A stretch of 64,000 nt of DNA. Origin: Branchipolynoe longqiensis (taxonomy: Eukaryota; Annelida; Polychaeta; Phyllodocida; Polynoidae). The position numbers and the translations under genes are program-made. The DNA is taken from contig CM059188.1 in NCBI GenBank assembly GCA_030323885.1, positions 108,798,644 to 108,862,643 on the forward strand, read 5' to 3'. The notes under the pieces are model-generated. The model was not told where the DNA came from and did not search any database. It saw only the letters and a list, made by a program, of their open reading frames with translations. Every line of letters starts with the position of its first letter. Positions within the stretch are counted from its first letter, which is position 1. Shown here piece after piece: positions 63,467 to 64,000 of the stretch.

Positions 63467-63885
63467 GGCCCTTTTGTGCCGAACTTGAGATTCTGCGGAC
63501 AACAGTCAGTGACCCACTCAATGCTACTCTCCCTCAGAATTTACCTACAAATGGGTGCATGTTGGAATTGGCAGAAGAGTATACAGCCAACATTTTTCCA
63601 GTTGTAAATTCTTTGTGGCCAGGGAAGTTCACTGCAGCATCTTTGCGTAAATGTCTGAAGTCCATACAGAGCAGGTTCAATGTTGGTAGGAAAAAAAAGA
63701 ACGGTCCCTTAACTGTATCATTTAAAAAGCAAACCATTGTTCTGTGTGTTCAACCTGCAAAAGATAACACAACAGGCACCTCTCCTCATGATTACTGTGG
63801 CAGTGACCGAGACAAGGATCTTGTGCAGACACTTAGACAAACTGTGAAGGAAAATGAGAAACTACCAAGGAATGTAACCAATTAA
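63467..63885 (+). CDS. Third exon of the unidentified gene, probable frameshift near its end
   Basis: The acceptor TTGTTGGTTCAG is followed by a phase-1-compatible frame with GPFCAELEILRTTVSDPLNA, LPQNLPTNGCMLELAEEYTA, SLWPGKFTAASLRKCLKSIQ, SRFNVGRKKKNGPLTVSFKK and SDRDKDLVQTLRQTVKENEK, stopping at 63883-63885. From about 63861 to the window end, another frame continues with TKECNQLNDKVNNHQDELDQ and LKVATLKENCKTQYDKVQEL, a strong heptad-like coiled coil that extends the same theme. One missing base near 63861 would join them. This is a sequencing error, a polymorphism or an early pseudogene. The gene continues beyond the window. Function unknown. Confidence 0.6.
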
Positions 63886-64000
63886 ATGATAAAGTGAATA
63901 ACCATCAGGATGAACTGGATCAAATGAAATTGAAAGTAGCAACATTGAAAGAAAATTGCAAAACACAGTATGATAAAGTTCAGGAACTTGACACATATGT
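63861..64000 (+). CDS. Coiled-coil continuation in the -1 frame (partial, runs off the window)
   Basis: Open to the window end with NQLNDKVNNHQDELDQMKLK-type heptads rich in Lys, Glu, Gln and Leu. It is read as the natural continuation of the exon above after a one-base shift, or as a separate reading frame if the upstream stop is genuine. Confidence 0.45.

Overview
This is a repeat-dominated stretch of a eukaryotic, almost certainly animal, nuclear genome. It has spliced gene structure, tRNA-derived SINEs, many miniature inverted-repeat DNA transposons, and coding remnants of a LINE and of a tyrosine-recombinase retrotransposon. The SINE at 37838-38165 is of a type I recognise from memory in molluscan and related marine invertebrate sequence, so a marine lophotrochozoan is my best guess. 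That assignment is unverified and of low to moderate confidence.

Only two host genes are well supported. The first is an acyl-CoA oxidase family gene (minus strand, coding exon 45205-47160, 651 aa). Its whole coding region lies in one exon just downstream of a splice acceptor. The second is the 5' part of an unidentified multi-exon gene (plus strand, about 62324 to beyond the window end). Two consecutive phase-1 introns fit it, and its last exon here has an apparent one-base frameshift before a coiled-coil region. A possible promoter with a minimal first exon lies at 48468-48600.

Layout. 1-16 kb: inverted LINE fragments, SINEs, kilobase-scale minisatellites, a long foldback element and a 308-bp tandem triplication. 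16-36 kb: a 115-bp tandem array, purine/pyrimidine-skewed tracts, many MITEs and SINEs, and several compact non-repetitive islands with promoter- or enhancer-like motif clusters (about 5.6, 17.5, 22.5, 24.4, 27.6, 28.5 and 35 kb). 36-42.5 kb: an old satellite of about 20 bp repeatedly split by SINEs, which are themselves split by MITEs. 43-48.6 kb: the acyl-CoA oxidase locus. 49.8-57.7 kb: a nested transposon complex. 58-64 kb: a second copy of the foldback element, more MITEs, a 35-bp tandem array and the start of the last gene.

The most informative structure is 49814-57706. A roughly 0.6-kb DNA transposon (7-bp target duplication ACTATAA) is the insertion site of a Ngaro/PAT-like tyrosine-recombinase retrotransposon with split direct repeats (A1 - gag/RT-RNase H/recombinase remnants - B1 - A2 - B2). 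That element's A1 repeat was in turn hit by a second copy of the same DNA transposon (target duplication CTTTCCC), and its gag frame by a small LTR retrotransposon (137-bp LTRs, target duplication GGGGG). The inner DNA transposon copy serves as an empty-site reference, so the retrotransposon ends can be placed to about one base without a target-site duplication.
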